From: Physcomitrium patens
Taxonomy: Eukaryota; Streptophyta; Bryopsida; Funariales; Funariaceae
Direction of reading: 5' to 3'
Assembly (NCBI RefSeq): GCF_000002425.4
Contig: NC_037258.1
Coordinates: forward strand, 2,463,964 to 2,527,963
Length of the DNA stretch: 64,000 bases
Every line of letters begins with the position of its first letter. Position 1 is the first letter of the stretch. A program made the position numbers and the translations under genes. The notes below the pieces were generated by a model, which saw nothing but the letters and a program-made list of their open reading frames with translations, searched no databases and was not told where the DNA came from. Positions 28,370 to 41,531 of this stretch are shown here, piece by piece.

Positions 28370-30476
28370 TAAAGAAATTTTCTCTCAATATTAGAGGTTG
28401 CAGATTATCTTCTTCAAATTTGACTTATGGATTTGTTAAATTGTTTGAAATGGAAGAAAAAATCATTGATGCTACACTCGATAGAAGTGAAAATAGATTT
28501 GTAACTATTGCAAATCTTCACGAATTTGTCAATACTGTTAGAGTGGAAATTTCATGCATTTCTGGTACCAATCATGAAAACACTAATTTTATGCCTATGG
28601 AAGAAGTTCAAAAATCTACATTAAGAAGTTGTGCAGTTGAAGGAAGCAAGTAGATCGACCTCACAACCAAATCAAGGAAGTTTTACTTCTACAAGTATGA
28701 CAGAGACACAAATAAATATGCTTGATAAGTTGAACACAATGAAATCAAGTTTTCAAAGATTTTTGAAATAAGTCAAGCTCTATCTAAGGTTGCATCCTTT
28801 TCAATATCCTAATGGATGTATTCAAATTAGATTCACAAATATACTTCTATTTAAATTTTATTTATTTATTTATTTATTTTTATTATTAATAAAAAAAGAT
28901 TCATGACTCTTTTATGATTTAAATTCATTCATAGAAGTATTTACAACTACATTTAGAAATAGTGATCAAGAAAAAGTAGCAAAGACTAAGCTTATATCTT
29001 TACAATAAGGATTAAGATCAACTATTATATGTGTTGTTAAATTCCAAAACCTTGCTTGCAACATGGATTGGAATGACAAAGCCTTGATCAATCAATTTTG
29101 ATATGGATTGAAGGATAACATCAAAGATTTGTTATTGGTAATGTCAAAAATAAAATCTTTGGAACAATTTATTGCTCAAGTCATTGCATGTGACAATCAA
29201 TTATTTGAAAGATGTTAAGAATAAAGACTTGCTTAAAGAGGAATAAGCTAAGTAATGACAATATTTAGATTCTTAACTAAGTAAGAAAAGATTTGATGTC
29301 ATCAAAAGGGTTTATGCTTATATTAAAGAGAAGCTAAGCACATTGTTCAACATTGTTAAAAAAATAATTCAATCACAAAATGAAGAATACAATTGCCAAA
29401 GAAGATAATGTATTAAAAAACAAGTTTTTTCAACTGCAATACAAATTATGTAGTTGGAATCATGTGCAATACCTAATAAAGGTCTTATTCTTTCCTTAGA
29501 TCTTTCACCTTGTTTTATAATTGATGTATATTTAGGACCTAAAAATCACAAAGTCTTTGCATTATTAGATTCAAGAGCCTCAGCTTGTTTTATATACAAA
29601 GATTTTACCAAGAAACAAGAAATAACTTTAGTCAAGAATAATTAAATCCATACATATAGAAGTCATAGATGGTCGTTTGTTGTCTTTTAGAGATATCATT
29701 CATAAGATTTTTCTTTTAGATGTAGCAATTAAAGTTCATAATAATATAATTATATTTAATATATATTAAGATATTTCTCCAATCCAATTATTTTAGAATT
29801 ATCATGGTTAAAAAAATATAATCTTTAGATAGATTGAATTTCTTATGACCTCAATTTTTCTTGTAATTTAATCCAAAACCTCAAAAGTAAAGTAAATAAG
29901 CCTAATACATCCAAACTTTTATAGGTATGTGCAAGAACTTTTATGCATGTAGCAAAAAAAAAAAGGTCATCTTTTGCTATACATGCCACACCCATTTTTA
30001 ATAGTGGAAAGTCGTCAAGTGGTATTTTTAGCTAGTATTAAGATTTTAAGGATATTTTTGAAAAGAAAAATACAAATATTTTTTCAAAGCATTGATTGTA
30101 TGATTATACAATTGATATATAAGAAGGAGCTCAACCACCATTTAGATTGATCTACAACTTATTGCAAAATAAATTGGCTATACTAAATGAATACATTGAC
30201 AACAACTTAGTTAAGAAATTTATTTACCATTTAAAATCTCCAACAAGAGCTCCTATCTTATTGGTGAAGAAAAAAGATGGATCTTTGTAGATGTGCATAG
30301 ACTATTGAGGAGTTAATAAGATCACCATCAAGATTAGGTATATCATATTTTTTATTTCAAGACTTCTTAATCAACTCAATCAAAAAAGATCTACAAAAAA
30401 ATAAATCTATAAAGAGCATACAACTAGATCCACATTAAAAAAAAAAAAAAAAATGAAAGATTGCTTTCCAAACTAG
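28370..30476 (+). pseudogene. Old family-1 fragment A1: gag, protease, start of RT
   Basis: A gag N-terminal block (28420-28653) matches the old element B but not the young copy. A gag core lies at about 28780-29220, including a CDNQLFER segment where the young copy has CDNRLFEF. Next comes the protease (29454-29700), whose active site reads ALLDSRASACF, with Arg where the Gly of the DSG triad belongs. The RT start lies at about 30000-30476 up to the KIAFQT segment. Many stops are present. Similarity to RT ends abruptly at about 30476. No 5' LTR is seen next to it. Confidence 0.8.
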
Positions 30477-32164
30477 GGATGGCGTTGTACCACATGTATT
30501 CTTGCTTAAGAATGCATTAGGCACCTTGTTGTGGAAGGTAAGTAGAAATAAAAGAACAATCCTATCAAGTCTAATAAAATATTAAATAACTTTAAATAGA
30601 CCTTAACAATCTTGATTAAATTTTGACTAATTCAAAATAAATTTAAAAGAATTTATAAAAAAAATACAGTAAATTTTCAAACTAATCTCAAAGAAAAATA
30701 ACAAGAAATCTTAAAGAAATATAAAAATAAATCTTTAACGAAATAATAACAATCTTAAAAAAATATTAGAAATAAAAACCTTACAAGAAATAATAAAGAA
30801 TCCTAAAGAATTATTAAAAATAAAAATTCTAATTGAAATCCTAATTAAAGACTTAATTGAACCTAAATTAAATTCTATATCAAATTCTAATAAAATCCTA
30901 ATAAAATCTTAAATATTAGACAAATCCTAAACAAATCCTAATCAATTCCTAGTCAAGTTCTAAACCAAACTCCAAGCAAACTCTAATCCTAACCAAATTG
31001 TAGACCAAATCTTAAGTCCTAATTAAACCATAGATAGATTCTAATATAAATATTATAGAAAATTGGAACCTCAAAAACTAATGATCAAATTTTGATATCA
31101 ACTCGAAATTTACATACTTCTTAACATCTTAATTAAAAATAAGCACAAGAAATATGAAATCAATTGCACTTATCAATTGAGAGAAATATAAGATAATTCA
31201 ATTGGGTGTTAAGTAGCGTCTTACTCCAACTTAAATGCTAAACTTCTAGCACCAATACATCCTTTTTGAATTATTGAATTCCTACTAAATTTTACTTAAA
31301 TTTTTAAAATCAAGTCTAGTATCCACACAAAAATATTTTACTTCAATCCAATTGACAGATTGCTAAAGATCTTAGAAATACTCATTGATCCTCAAACTCC
31401 AATTTTTGAAACCTCAATCTACAAAAACCTTTATATACTTTATTCTAATCGTTTGATTGACTTCAAAATTTGTACACACATTTACAACTAGCACACCAAT
31501 ATATTATTCAAAATTCATTCATACATACACTACAAAACTTAAGAAATCCTTAAATTTATAAATATATTTTTATTTTTTAAAGATAAACCAATCAAGAACA
31601 TTATTAAGTTTGAAAATCTCCCAAAAATTCAATATTATTTCAATTGATATAAAATTAATGCTTTAAAATCTTTCCTAAAGTTTTCTCTCAAATTCCATTT
31701 TTTTAATCTACCAAAGAATTCCAAAGTCATTATATTGAAGTGGTTTTATGCCTCACAGTCTGATTTCAATTGAGGTTGACAACCAATCCTCTCTAGGTAC
31801 CAATTTTTAGTAATTTGAAGTAATTTTTACTTCATCCTATTGTTAATTCTCTCCTTAACATGCCTATATTGATTTCTTATCTTATTTTCTTTGATTTGGC
31901 TTATTTATGCCTCTATAAAGTAAATAGAAGTTCTTTCTATAAAAAGATAATATTAAGACTAAATATTTTATTATTATTTTTATCTTTTATTCTTATTTTT
32001 CTACTACATCTTTTTACTAGGCTCTTCTATAATAACATCCATATTTTGATTTTTTACTATATAGTCGTATTACCACATGACAATGTGTATCTAATTAAAA
32101 TATTTATTTGCCAATCAAAATTTGTAGAAAGAATTTTTATCTTATTTGTTAAAAAAAGAAAAAT
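30477..32164. other. Unassigned AT-rich segment between two RT fragments
   Basis: The segment separates A1 from A2 and matches neither flanking element. It is A-rich with repeated AATCCTAATTAAA-like words near 30800-31050. The 124-codon frame at 31860-32234 is Phe/Ile/Leu-rich; its 3' end overlaps the RT of A2 in a wrong frame. The segment may be the remains of another insertion. Confidence 0.45.
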
Positions 32165-35100
32165 CATTATTAATGTGTTGATTATTGAAGATTCAACAAG
32201 ATCATCATCAAAAATAACCATCTTCTTCTTTTAATTTTAAAACTTCATAATCAATTAAATCAAATTAAGATCTATATTAAAATAAATCTACAATAAATAT
32301 ATAATTTGGTACATATAAAAAAATAGATAAATAAAAGATTATATTTTAAATCAGGCATAGATATTTTAAATATAATATCAAGTCTTTTGGACTTATAAAT
32401 GCAATAGCTACTTTTTAAAATCTTATGAATGATATTTTTTGAGAATTTTTAGATGATTTTGTTGTATGTTGCTTAAGAAATACATTAATTTAGTCTAAGA
32501 ATACAAAAAAGCATGAAATTTGTAGTTGTTGTGTATTACAAAAATTCAAAAAAGCAAGAAATTTGTAGTTGTTGTATATTATAAAAACTTAAAAAAGTAA
32601 GATTCTAAGCTAAAATAGAAGAGTGTATATTTTACACAATTCAAGTTAATTTTTAGGATATTTTATTTCAAATGATGGCTTTATAATAGATTCTAAAAAA
32701 GTTCAAACTATCATAAATTAGAAGATTCTAAGGAAAATAAAATGTATACAATATTTTAAAGAATTTGCCAATTATTACTAGGTTTTTATGAAGAGTTTTT
32801 ATTAAGTTACAACTTTATTTATAAATTTAACTTTTAAAGACAAAATTCAATAGAATAAAGAAGTTGAGCATTATTTGACACTTTAAAGACAACTTTTGTT
32901 TTTGTACCAATTTTTTATTACATCAACTTCTCTAAGGTATTTTTTTATTTTATAGAAATAAATATACAAGACTTTGCTTTAGATTTAATACTATCACAAA
33001 TTTGGAGCAAATAAAAAATTTTATCCAATAGCTTTTTATTTGAAAAAGAATTAAGTAGAAAAAATCAACTACAAAATCAACAACAAAGAACTTTTTGGAA
33101 TTGTGGATTCATTTCAAGAAAACACCATTATCTAGAATGTGTTTTTAGTTTAGTAATGTTTTGTAAAAATCACAAGAATCTCAAATATTTTACATCAACA
33201 CATGTTTTAAATTGTTGTCAAATCCATTAGAATTTGTTTTTGTCAATATTTGAATTTAAAATTAATTATTAACTAAGAAACAAGAAGGTTTATCAAGCGC
33301 CCTTCACAAATATTTCAAATTTTTACCAAAAGAAGAAAATATAACTTTTGGCCAAGGTAGTTTTATTTTTGAGCTTTAAAATCAACATTAATTGTTGATT
33401 TAACCTTTCATTAAAAATTTCAATCAAGTATGTTCTCTAATCTTCTTATTCATGATTTTAAAGATAATCCTTCTAAAATTTATAATATTTTAAAGTTTAA
33501 GTTAAAGAACAATCTATTACATTTTGAAAGATACTTATATATTTCAAAAGATAAAGTAAAAACATATGCTTTTCAAATTTGTCACAATTTTTTATTTGTA
33601 AGATAGTTTTGATACAATAAGACTTTAAAATTAATATGAAAAGATTTTTGGTAGTTTCAAATAGAGAAGGCAATTAAAATCTTAATACAATTGTATGATA
33701 TTTGTTTAAAATCAAAAATTCTTTATCATTAATCTTATGTACTTTTTTAGCCATTATTAATATAAAAAAACCATATTCTTTTATTTTTATAGATTTTATC
33801 ATGGATCTTTTAATCTCAAGCTTATATAAGTCTATATTCATGATAGTAGATCATTTCACCAAGGTGGTATATTTTGTACTTTATACAAAAACTATTAGAT
33901 GTGAAGAAACAATTAAATTTTTTTTTGACAATATTTATTTTTATTTTGGATTACAAAGAAATATTATAATAGATAGAAGAATTTAATTTATATTAATATT
34001 TTAGAAAATAGTTTTTAAAATATTGAAAATAGATATAAGACTATCTTTGGTATTTCATCCTCAAATTACTAAACAAATAAAACAAGTGAATCAAGTTTTT
34101 AAGTAGTACCTATGATATATCAATAAATACCATCAAGATGATTAGAAAACTCTTTTGCTATTGGCAAATTTTGCTTATAATAATACAATATATTTTTCTA
34201 TTAAATAAGTTTTTTTATCAATTATAATTATTATTTATAATTTGATATATTTGACTTTACAAAAATTGATAATCCTATCGCAAGTTGTTTATCAAAGTTA
34301 CACCCAACAATAAAGATATAATTAAAAAAAGTTAAAGAATAAAAAAAGATCAATATAAATATCTATTATAAGAAAAAACCTCAATTTTATAATGGCAATA
34401 AGGTATGGTTGTTTTTATTGTAATATCAAGATTATTTTTTCTTATAATAAATTGGATTATTATAAACTTAGACCATTTCTTATTAGTAAATAAATTAATA
34501 TAGTTGCATATCAATTACTTCTATCTAAGTCTATGAAGATCCATCTCATATTTGATGTGTCTTTTTTTGAACCATATAACATAGTGAATATACCAAGAAG
34601 AAAAAAAATGCTATTTTATTTTATTTTATAGAAGTAGACAATAATCAAGAGTTTGAGGTTGAAGAATTTTTAGATTTAAGATAGTGCTAAGATAGATTGG
34701 AATATCTTATATATTAGTATTGATATGATATAAGTGAATATACATGGGAGCTAACTTAAAATCTTACAAATGCAACAAAGAAAGTTGATACTTTTCATTG
34801 ATACATCTATCAAAATTAAGATGAAGAGTTAAGTAATTTTTTGCTATACAAAAAATAATATTTAGTGAGGATTATATTCTATCTTCTATCTTTATTTGTG
34901 ATTTTTGTATATTTGTGGAACTAAGATAATGTTGAATTAATAACCATTATATTTAACTAATGAGCTATTATTTGCTAAGTTATTAAACGATACATTGAAA
35001 TTGTCACAACCTTTAAGATGACGTAATAGAGATGAAGATTTTCAATAATGACATATTTTTCTTCAAATAGATAGCAAAATACAACGTATTTGATATTATA

Positions 35101-35390
35101 ACTTTGGAAGAGACTTTCAATGTTTGATGATACTATCAAAAGTAAAAACTACATTTGATAGTATTTGAAATATATTATATGAAATAAATTATAAAGACTT
35201 TTGAAATGATTAAATTTAAAGTAGTCTTTATACTTTGATATAGAATATTATCAATGGCTAAAAAGACCTATCAACTACCTTCAAATGGAATAAAGATCAA
35301 AATATGTGACAAATATAATTTATTACATCTTAGACTTTTTTAATATGTAATCAATACTCCTTGTAGAATTTGTTCACAAAAGAAAAGTAA
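32165..35390 (+). pseudogene. Old family-1 fragment A2: RT, RNase H, integrase, chromodomain, ORF3
   Basis: It starts again at the RT segment equivalent to CVDYRGLN (about 32177), which A1 already contains. It then continues through the RT palm (32340-32560), RNase H (about 32900-33200), integrase core (33780-34090, for example MIVDHFTKVVYFV), chromodomain (about 34650-34800) and ORF3 (about 34930-35345). Frames are broken throughout, several at positions where the young copy has Gln (CAA to TAA). The purine-rich AAAAGAAAAG at 35378-35388 before the LTR corresponds to the polypurine tract. Confidence 0.8.
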
Positions 35391-35922
35391 TATCACAAAT
35401 ATATATAAACATCTAAATAAGAAGTGTTAGATAGAAGATAAATGTAAATAGATTTTATGATATTTTATGGAATAGCTTCAAAAAAGATTCATAGATGTGG
35501 ATTTGACTTTATATGTATTTATAGTTGATTAGTAGGTTGAAAAATTGGCCAACAAGTTGATCACATATTGCACATGTTGGCAACTTGTGGTACTATTTGG
35601 CCTTCTAATGCACATGTAGAAAACGTTTTTTACTAATTAAACATGTATTTTATAAGTTAAGCACTTATTGGAGGTCATATAGAACATTGCTATGTAGCTC
35701 CTAGTTAAATAGAATATATGAAAGCAAAAGTAAAGCCTTCTTTATTCTTCTCAATGTCTTTCTCGTTCTTAGTCTTTTTTTAAGAATTTATAAATTTTTT
35801 TGTCTTTAATAATAGTCATTCTAATTTTAATACTATACCACTTTTGAATAAATATCTATTTTTTTTGTAGTGTCACAAGAGTGTATTGAGGTTTTTATTG
35901 GTTGTGATTCATGTCCTTGGCA
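35391..35922 (+). mobile_element. Old family-1 LTR (3' LTR of A2)
   Basis: The LTR is in the sense direction, starting TATCACAAATATAT after the tract and ending near ATGTCCTTGGCA. It carries the family words GGCCAACAAGTTG, GCACATGTTGGCAACTTG and AATAGTCATTCTA. About 530 bp, strongly diverged. Confidence 0.75.
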
Positions 35923-36171
35923 ATAATCTATTGTTAACTAAGAAAAGATAAAGCTATGTTATTGTAAGTATATTTTTATTAATTTATCAAAGATAAGAAC
36001 ATGAAAAATATATTTAAACAAATGAGACATATCCCAAAGAAAACTTATATAAAGAGAATGAAAAAATACCTATATTCAAGAAAAAAATTGGAATAGCTAC
36101 TACCAAAGATAAAAAAGCTATAAATTCTTGAAATTTTAATTAAAAAAAAATTAACAAGAGTGAAAAAAATC

Positions 36172-36174
<3 letters not shown>

Positions 36175-36208
<34 letters not shown>
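36175..36208. repeat. (TA)n microsatellite inside LTR E
   Basis: It lies exactly where related LTRs have TCTATATATACTATCTA, which is the LTR TATA box on the other strand. Confidence 0.85.
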
Positions 36209-36210
<2 letters not shown>

Positions 36211-36272
36211 ACTATCTAATTAAAAAAATGTAGAAATATTTTAAAATTCATTTGATATGTGTCTAACTTACA

Positions 36273-36273
<1 letters not shown>

Positions 36274-36305
<32 letters not shown>
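36274..36305. repeat. (TA)n microsatellite inside LTR E
   Basis: A second array about 65 bp from the first, within the same old LTR. Confidence 0.85.
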
Positions 36306-36309
<4 letters not shown>

Positions 36310-36560
36310 ACAGGACTAGTTTTCAATATGTGCTCTATAAGGCCAACTTATACAATAAGTGGTCAATATGTACAACACATAGGCCAACTTATTAGCTAAG
36401 TTTTGAACCTATCAATGACCTACAAACACTTCAAAAGTTAAATCTATATCTATGAAGCTTTTAAAAAGTTTATCTATAAGATGTTATCAAATTTATCTAC
36501 TTTTATTTAATTCTTTTTATTTAAATAAATATTAATAAATATATATATATGTCTGTGATA

Positions 36561-38850
36561 ATTTTTCACTTATAAACAAAACATTTTAGAAATAAGATGT
36601 CATCTTATGCTACATATTTATAAATAAATGTTTTTTTTATAGAATTTATGATATTTTTATAATATTTCTTTTATATGTTATGAATTAATAAAATTTAAAA
36701 TTATAAAATACAATATAATTATTTATGATAATATATTTAAAGATTTTTTTTTGAATTTAAAATATAAGACAATAATTTTATATTTTGGCTGTATTTAGAG
36801 GAATATCTTATTGAAGATGGATTGATTTAATATTTTTTTATTATTGGTTATTAAAAAGACTTGAATATATGTGCTTATAAGCTTTTAAATATGATTATTG
36901 TTTTACTAATATTTTTATAGCTTGGTCTTAAAAACATAATTATAATGTTTAAATTAAAACTTTTAGACAAAGATTTAGATACTTTATGATTTTTTAAAGA
37001 TTTTTTTAAGTCAAAAATAATTTTAGAATATATTTTAAAGGAAATTGAGGTAGTAAAAAGTATTTAGAAGAAAAAAAAGTATTTAAGGAATTTAAAGAAG
37101 ATTTTGAAGATATTTAGTAGTTTTTGAATTTTTTTAGTATATTAAAAATAAAAATATATCTTTTGAGTTGTTTTTGAGATGAATTATATTCTATTGAAGT
37201 TATTTTAAAATATTTTTAGATGAAATTTACTATTTTATATTATAAGAAAATTTTTAAATTTTTATTAAAGCTAAACATTCTAATCTATTTGGAATTATTT
37301 TAAATAGTTCTTTGGTTGAATAAAGATGATCTTTTAAATTTAAAATAAAATAAAAATAAATAAAGATTTGAATTTTTATTTTTTAAAAATATATTTTAAT
37401 ATTATAATTTTAAAATATATTAATATTAAAATATTAAATTATTAAAATATGAATTCTTTATAAATAAGATAAAAGGAAATGAAGTTTTTTTGTATAAGTT
37501 AAGAAAATAAAGATTCATGCAAGCAAATTTAATATTTTATGTAAATTCTTAGAAAAAATACATACCATAATAAAAATTAATTAAGTAAATTTTGAATTTA
37601 AATATAACAAAATTACAACTTTAAAATCAATTTATATCAAAGACTAGACACTTAATAACATAAAAATTTATATCATATAATGCATTAAGAACAAATTTGA
37701 TGTACAAGGTACAAAGAGCATATTTTTTAGGTATTATGATAGAACTAAGATCTTTAAAAATTATAAATAATATAAAAATATTCAAATAATAAATTTTGAA
37801 ACATAAAAGTGCTATTGAGCATTTAAACTTATACTAGAAAGACCTTTAGAATTTACTTATGAAATTGATTTTCTTATACTTGTTCTTTCAATTGTACAAC
37901 TTCTTAATGTAGGCATAAAACTTTAGTATTGAATTCCTTTATAAGTGTAGAAATACTATCTAAATAAATAAAATTATTAACACATGATATATTTTTGCTT
38001 ATAGAAAATAAAATAGATCTTGAAGATCTGTAATAATTTTAAATCTCTTTTCACTTCTTTCAACTAAAGTATTTATGGTTGATTCTTCAATTTGGATTAA
38101 TGGGAAATCAAAATAAAAATATTAACAATTACAAAATTAAATTATAAAAGAATAATATTTAATATTTAAATAATATATTTTTCAAAAAAAAATTATAAAT
38201 TTCAAAATTGTTTATTTAAAATATAGAAAATTCCTTTGATTTTATATTTTATATTTTAAGATTTTAAGTTTTTAAAATTATAATTCAAATATCTTTAATT
38301 AGATATAAATTTATTTATGTAATTATGAATTATAATTTTAAAAATATTGTATCTATTTTTATAATTTTAAATAATAGATAATATGAGTATTTATATATTA
38401 ATATTTTTATATAAGATAATTCTAAGTTGTTAAAGAATTTATAAAGCAGTATTCACATATTTCATATTTGTCACAATTATTCTATTAGATAATTTCTTAG
38501 ATATACTTTAATAAATTCACTTCAATCTAATTTCATTTAATGGAAACTAATAAGATGTAAAAAGAAATAGCTAATAAATTTAATTGTGTATTTTTGATTA
38601 ATCAAAAATATTCTTCATAAAAGAAATCCATAACAAAACCAAACTAAATACAATAAAAATCAAACTCATCAAATATCATATGAAAAAAAACTCTTATCAT
38701 TCTAAAAGCATATAACTAGAAGCTAATAATGAATTATATAAAACATGAAATGAAGAAAGAAAGTGCACATTGGTTTGGTCTTATGTTAATTTACAAATGT
38801 AATCCAAGTGAAGTTAAATCATTACAATATTAAGAATTGGGTGCAGTTCT
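36561..38850. other. Extremely AT-rich spacer, no gene seen
   Basis: No frame, repeat family or element domain was recognised. It is probably retroelement DNA decayed beyond recognition. Confidence 0.5.
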
Positions 38851-41530
38851 AAGCTGATGCACATGAAGAGTCAATGTAATGAAGAGTCAATGTAGGGGGG
38901 GAAGTGAATGTAATTAGATACTATGCTACAGGAATACATCGATGGGCCAGCAGATTCTCTACACGGATCGGTAGATATGCCACCATATTTTCTACACGAA
39001 TGAATTGTGAGGCCTCTTCGTTTCTGAACAATGATCCAGTTGCAGGGCCTCTTCATTTCTGTACAGTGACACAGCTTCCAAACTTCAAAACCGCCTGGTA
39101 TCATCGGATTCAATCGAAGCTCCACTTCTCAAGCGTAGTCTGCATTGCCGTCAAACCTCCTCACCACTTCCAAAATGCTTGCTGCGTCATAGTTAGCATC
39201 AGGAGGAAAGCCAGTAATAATCAAAATCATCCTGTTCCTAACGTCTGTGGCTGCCCTGGGCTCTGCACCGAAGAATACCACATGATGGTCCGTCAATGTG
39301 TGGTTTGAAACAGCACTTAACAGCTTATGATTTTGGATTTGTACACATGGAATTGAAATGATCCAAAACGAAACTCGCACGCATCCTGCTTGTACATTCA
39401 AAACTCGGTTTCGCTACAGCACTTCGATTGAACACCTATGTCCTTCCCGAAATTTGGCTTTGCATCTTATACAAACATTGACGCCTTCATGAAATAATTT
39501 CATTTGAAACTGGCACCATTCTGATATCACTCCAACATTCATCCTGTGCTTCGAAAGTGACCTTAAAAAACAAGGTGGGGTTCCCGTTTAAGTGAGAAGC
39601 TGCTTGTACGTCGAAGACCTCCAATACTTTGAAAAACGAATCACCAAACCAAAGGTACTATTCGTTCAGTTTTGAACTTTTAAAAGCATTTACACCGGAT
39701 CCAGCTCAAATCAGCAATGAACGAATGGAATTCTAAAAGCCACTGTCCTCATCGTAACAGCAGCCACTTGAACTGTGACTTTCCCCAACAGATACACTTT
39801 CTCTCGGGTCGGAAGTTTAAACTGGACCAAAGACTACATCTCGTACGCCATGCCTCCTCCTCGACTTTCATCTTGTTTGTCCATTGAACATCGAACTGTT
39901 CGTGAGACATGACCGCTCACACAGCAAGGCGCACAAAGAGTCTTTGGCAGGAGCCTTCCGAACTTTCAAAGGGTCTACAAAAGAACTGGGAACCCACCTG
40001 AGAAAAACTGCTCAGGTCGGTGATTCGACTCATACTCCAGCTCAGTTTGTAGATTTGTCAGGCTGATGTCCCTGTGGAGCTGGATCCTCAGTGTATTCTG
40101 CAACCACGATGCCAACAATTGGATTTGCACTTCTGGTGCCTGACATCCTATTCGGAAGCTCTCTATCGATGCTCCAAGGAGCATGCTCCTGGATCATCAT
40201 AGGAGCTTGACTTCATGCTGGGATAGCGTCATATGAATAAGACTGACACTCTGCTAGGATCGCAACAGATGAACAAGACCGACTACATACCCGCTCGTGC
40301 GGAAGCTCTGGGACTGGTTGGTGACGATAAGGCGGGCCGAAAACCTGTTAAGGAGAGGAGAGGGGACAAGTCAATACAAGACAAGGAAGACTTCGACAGC
40401 GACAAAAACATGGGCACACACGAAATTGTGGCATTCGCAATCCTACTGCACAAAGCTGGAAATGCTGCAGGATGCTGGAGTGATACAGGAAGATGAAGAG
40501 CTGTGTCCCCTTACATGACGCAGGTAGCCCCTCCTAGGAGTTGGTGGTGGTGCGTGAGCCATGATGGAGGAGCCCGGAGTTGCGTGAAAGCGCTTGGAGG
40601 TTTAGATAACAATCACTCACTGGCGGGCACTATATCAACACTACAGGACAAGTATATCTGTGTGAGTTGCGTGGAGCTGCGTGAAAGCGCTTGGAGGTTT
40701 ATGAAACAATCACTAACTGAGGGGCACTATATCAACACTGCCAGACAAGTGTATATGTGTTACCCGAACGTAATGTATTTCATGACTGTCTGCGAGGACG
40801 CGTAATTGAACGAATGCGTCTGCAGCCCGAGCCTGAGGGGGCGTTGGATCCCCCAAGATCGTGCATGCCGAGATCCAGCGACGTGGTGGACGCTGCCTAG
40901 TCGTAACTCATACGACACATCCACGCTGGCCTAGTTGCGCTACGCTGGTCGCGGATTTTGGGAATCAGCGTCTTCCAGCGTGGGAACCAATCTCCATCAA
41001 CTGCGTTGAGAAACGCGGCAGTCGGTGAGAGTGTCTGCAGCTAGCTGCAGACATCAGACATGAGACAACGATCGCAGCTCGCTCATCCCGTTCCCGGTTC
41101 GGCTGCGTGGTGTGGGTCGGCCATGCATCGACGTCGTCGCTGCGGTGGCGAGCCCTGGTCGATGCCGCGCCGGATGGGATGCCGATAGCGCGGCGACTGT
41201 TTCCAACGCCGCAACGCCCTCAGCAAGATCAGGAACGCTTGGACTGAGGCTATTGCGGACTGTCATAGAGCTTCGATGCTTTACACTGGCTAAGGCTCGG
41301 AGTACTAGACAAGGTGTTAAAGACTGGTACATTGAACCCCCCAGCAAATGGAAACTCTTACGGTTTGAGTGTCGGTGGTTGTTCTCTCAAAGTTTTTCGG
41401 AGAGAAGTATGGACCACTCCCAAAAATCTTACAACAGTTTTGTAGTGATGGATGTTCTTAATGTCATTTTACCCAATCCATTCCACTCCAAATGTGTTTG
41501 TGGTCATGAACGGAGGCGTGCTACAAGTCA
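38851..41530. other. Lower-AT island with small tandem duplications, no recognised gene
   Basis: Both borders are sharp. Its richest part (about 40800-41340) is clearly GC-richer than anything nearby. Frames of 60-144 codons occur on both strands (38904-39308 plus, 39129-39401 minus, 41112-41546 plus, 41054-41347 minus), but none is recognisable and none dominates. Short duplications are frequent: two copies of a 29-bp GGCCTCTTCnTTTCTG-type unit near 39010-39070, a 35-bp unit near 40217-40285 and a 97-bp unit at 40577-40760. It could be a dead gene, a non-coding locus or an unfamiliar mobile element. Confidence 0.3.
40577..40760 (+). repeat. Tandem duplication, 97-bp period
   Basis: Two copies (about 86 bp each alike) start at GGAGTTGCGTGAAAGCGC and GGAGCTGCGTGAAAGCGC. 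They share CTTGGAGGTTTA, ACAATCACT and GGGCACTATATCAACACT, and end in TGTGT. Confidence 0.85.
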
Positions 41531-41531
41531 C

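Larger units (their letters stand above)
35985..36560 (-). mobile_element. Old family-1 LTR (E), minus orientation, apparently solo
   Basis: It aligns with fragment D and with the + strand reading of the young LTR from TTATCAAAGATAAGAAC to GTCTGTGATA. Two (TA)n arrays have grown inside it, at 36175-36208 and 36274-36305, which explains its greater length. No internal sequence was recognised beyond it. Confidence 0.7.

Noticed and set aside
33702..33986. 94-codon frame that looks like a small gene
   Set aside because: It is the integrase core of decayed fragment A2, not a separate gene.
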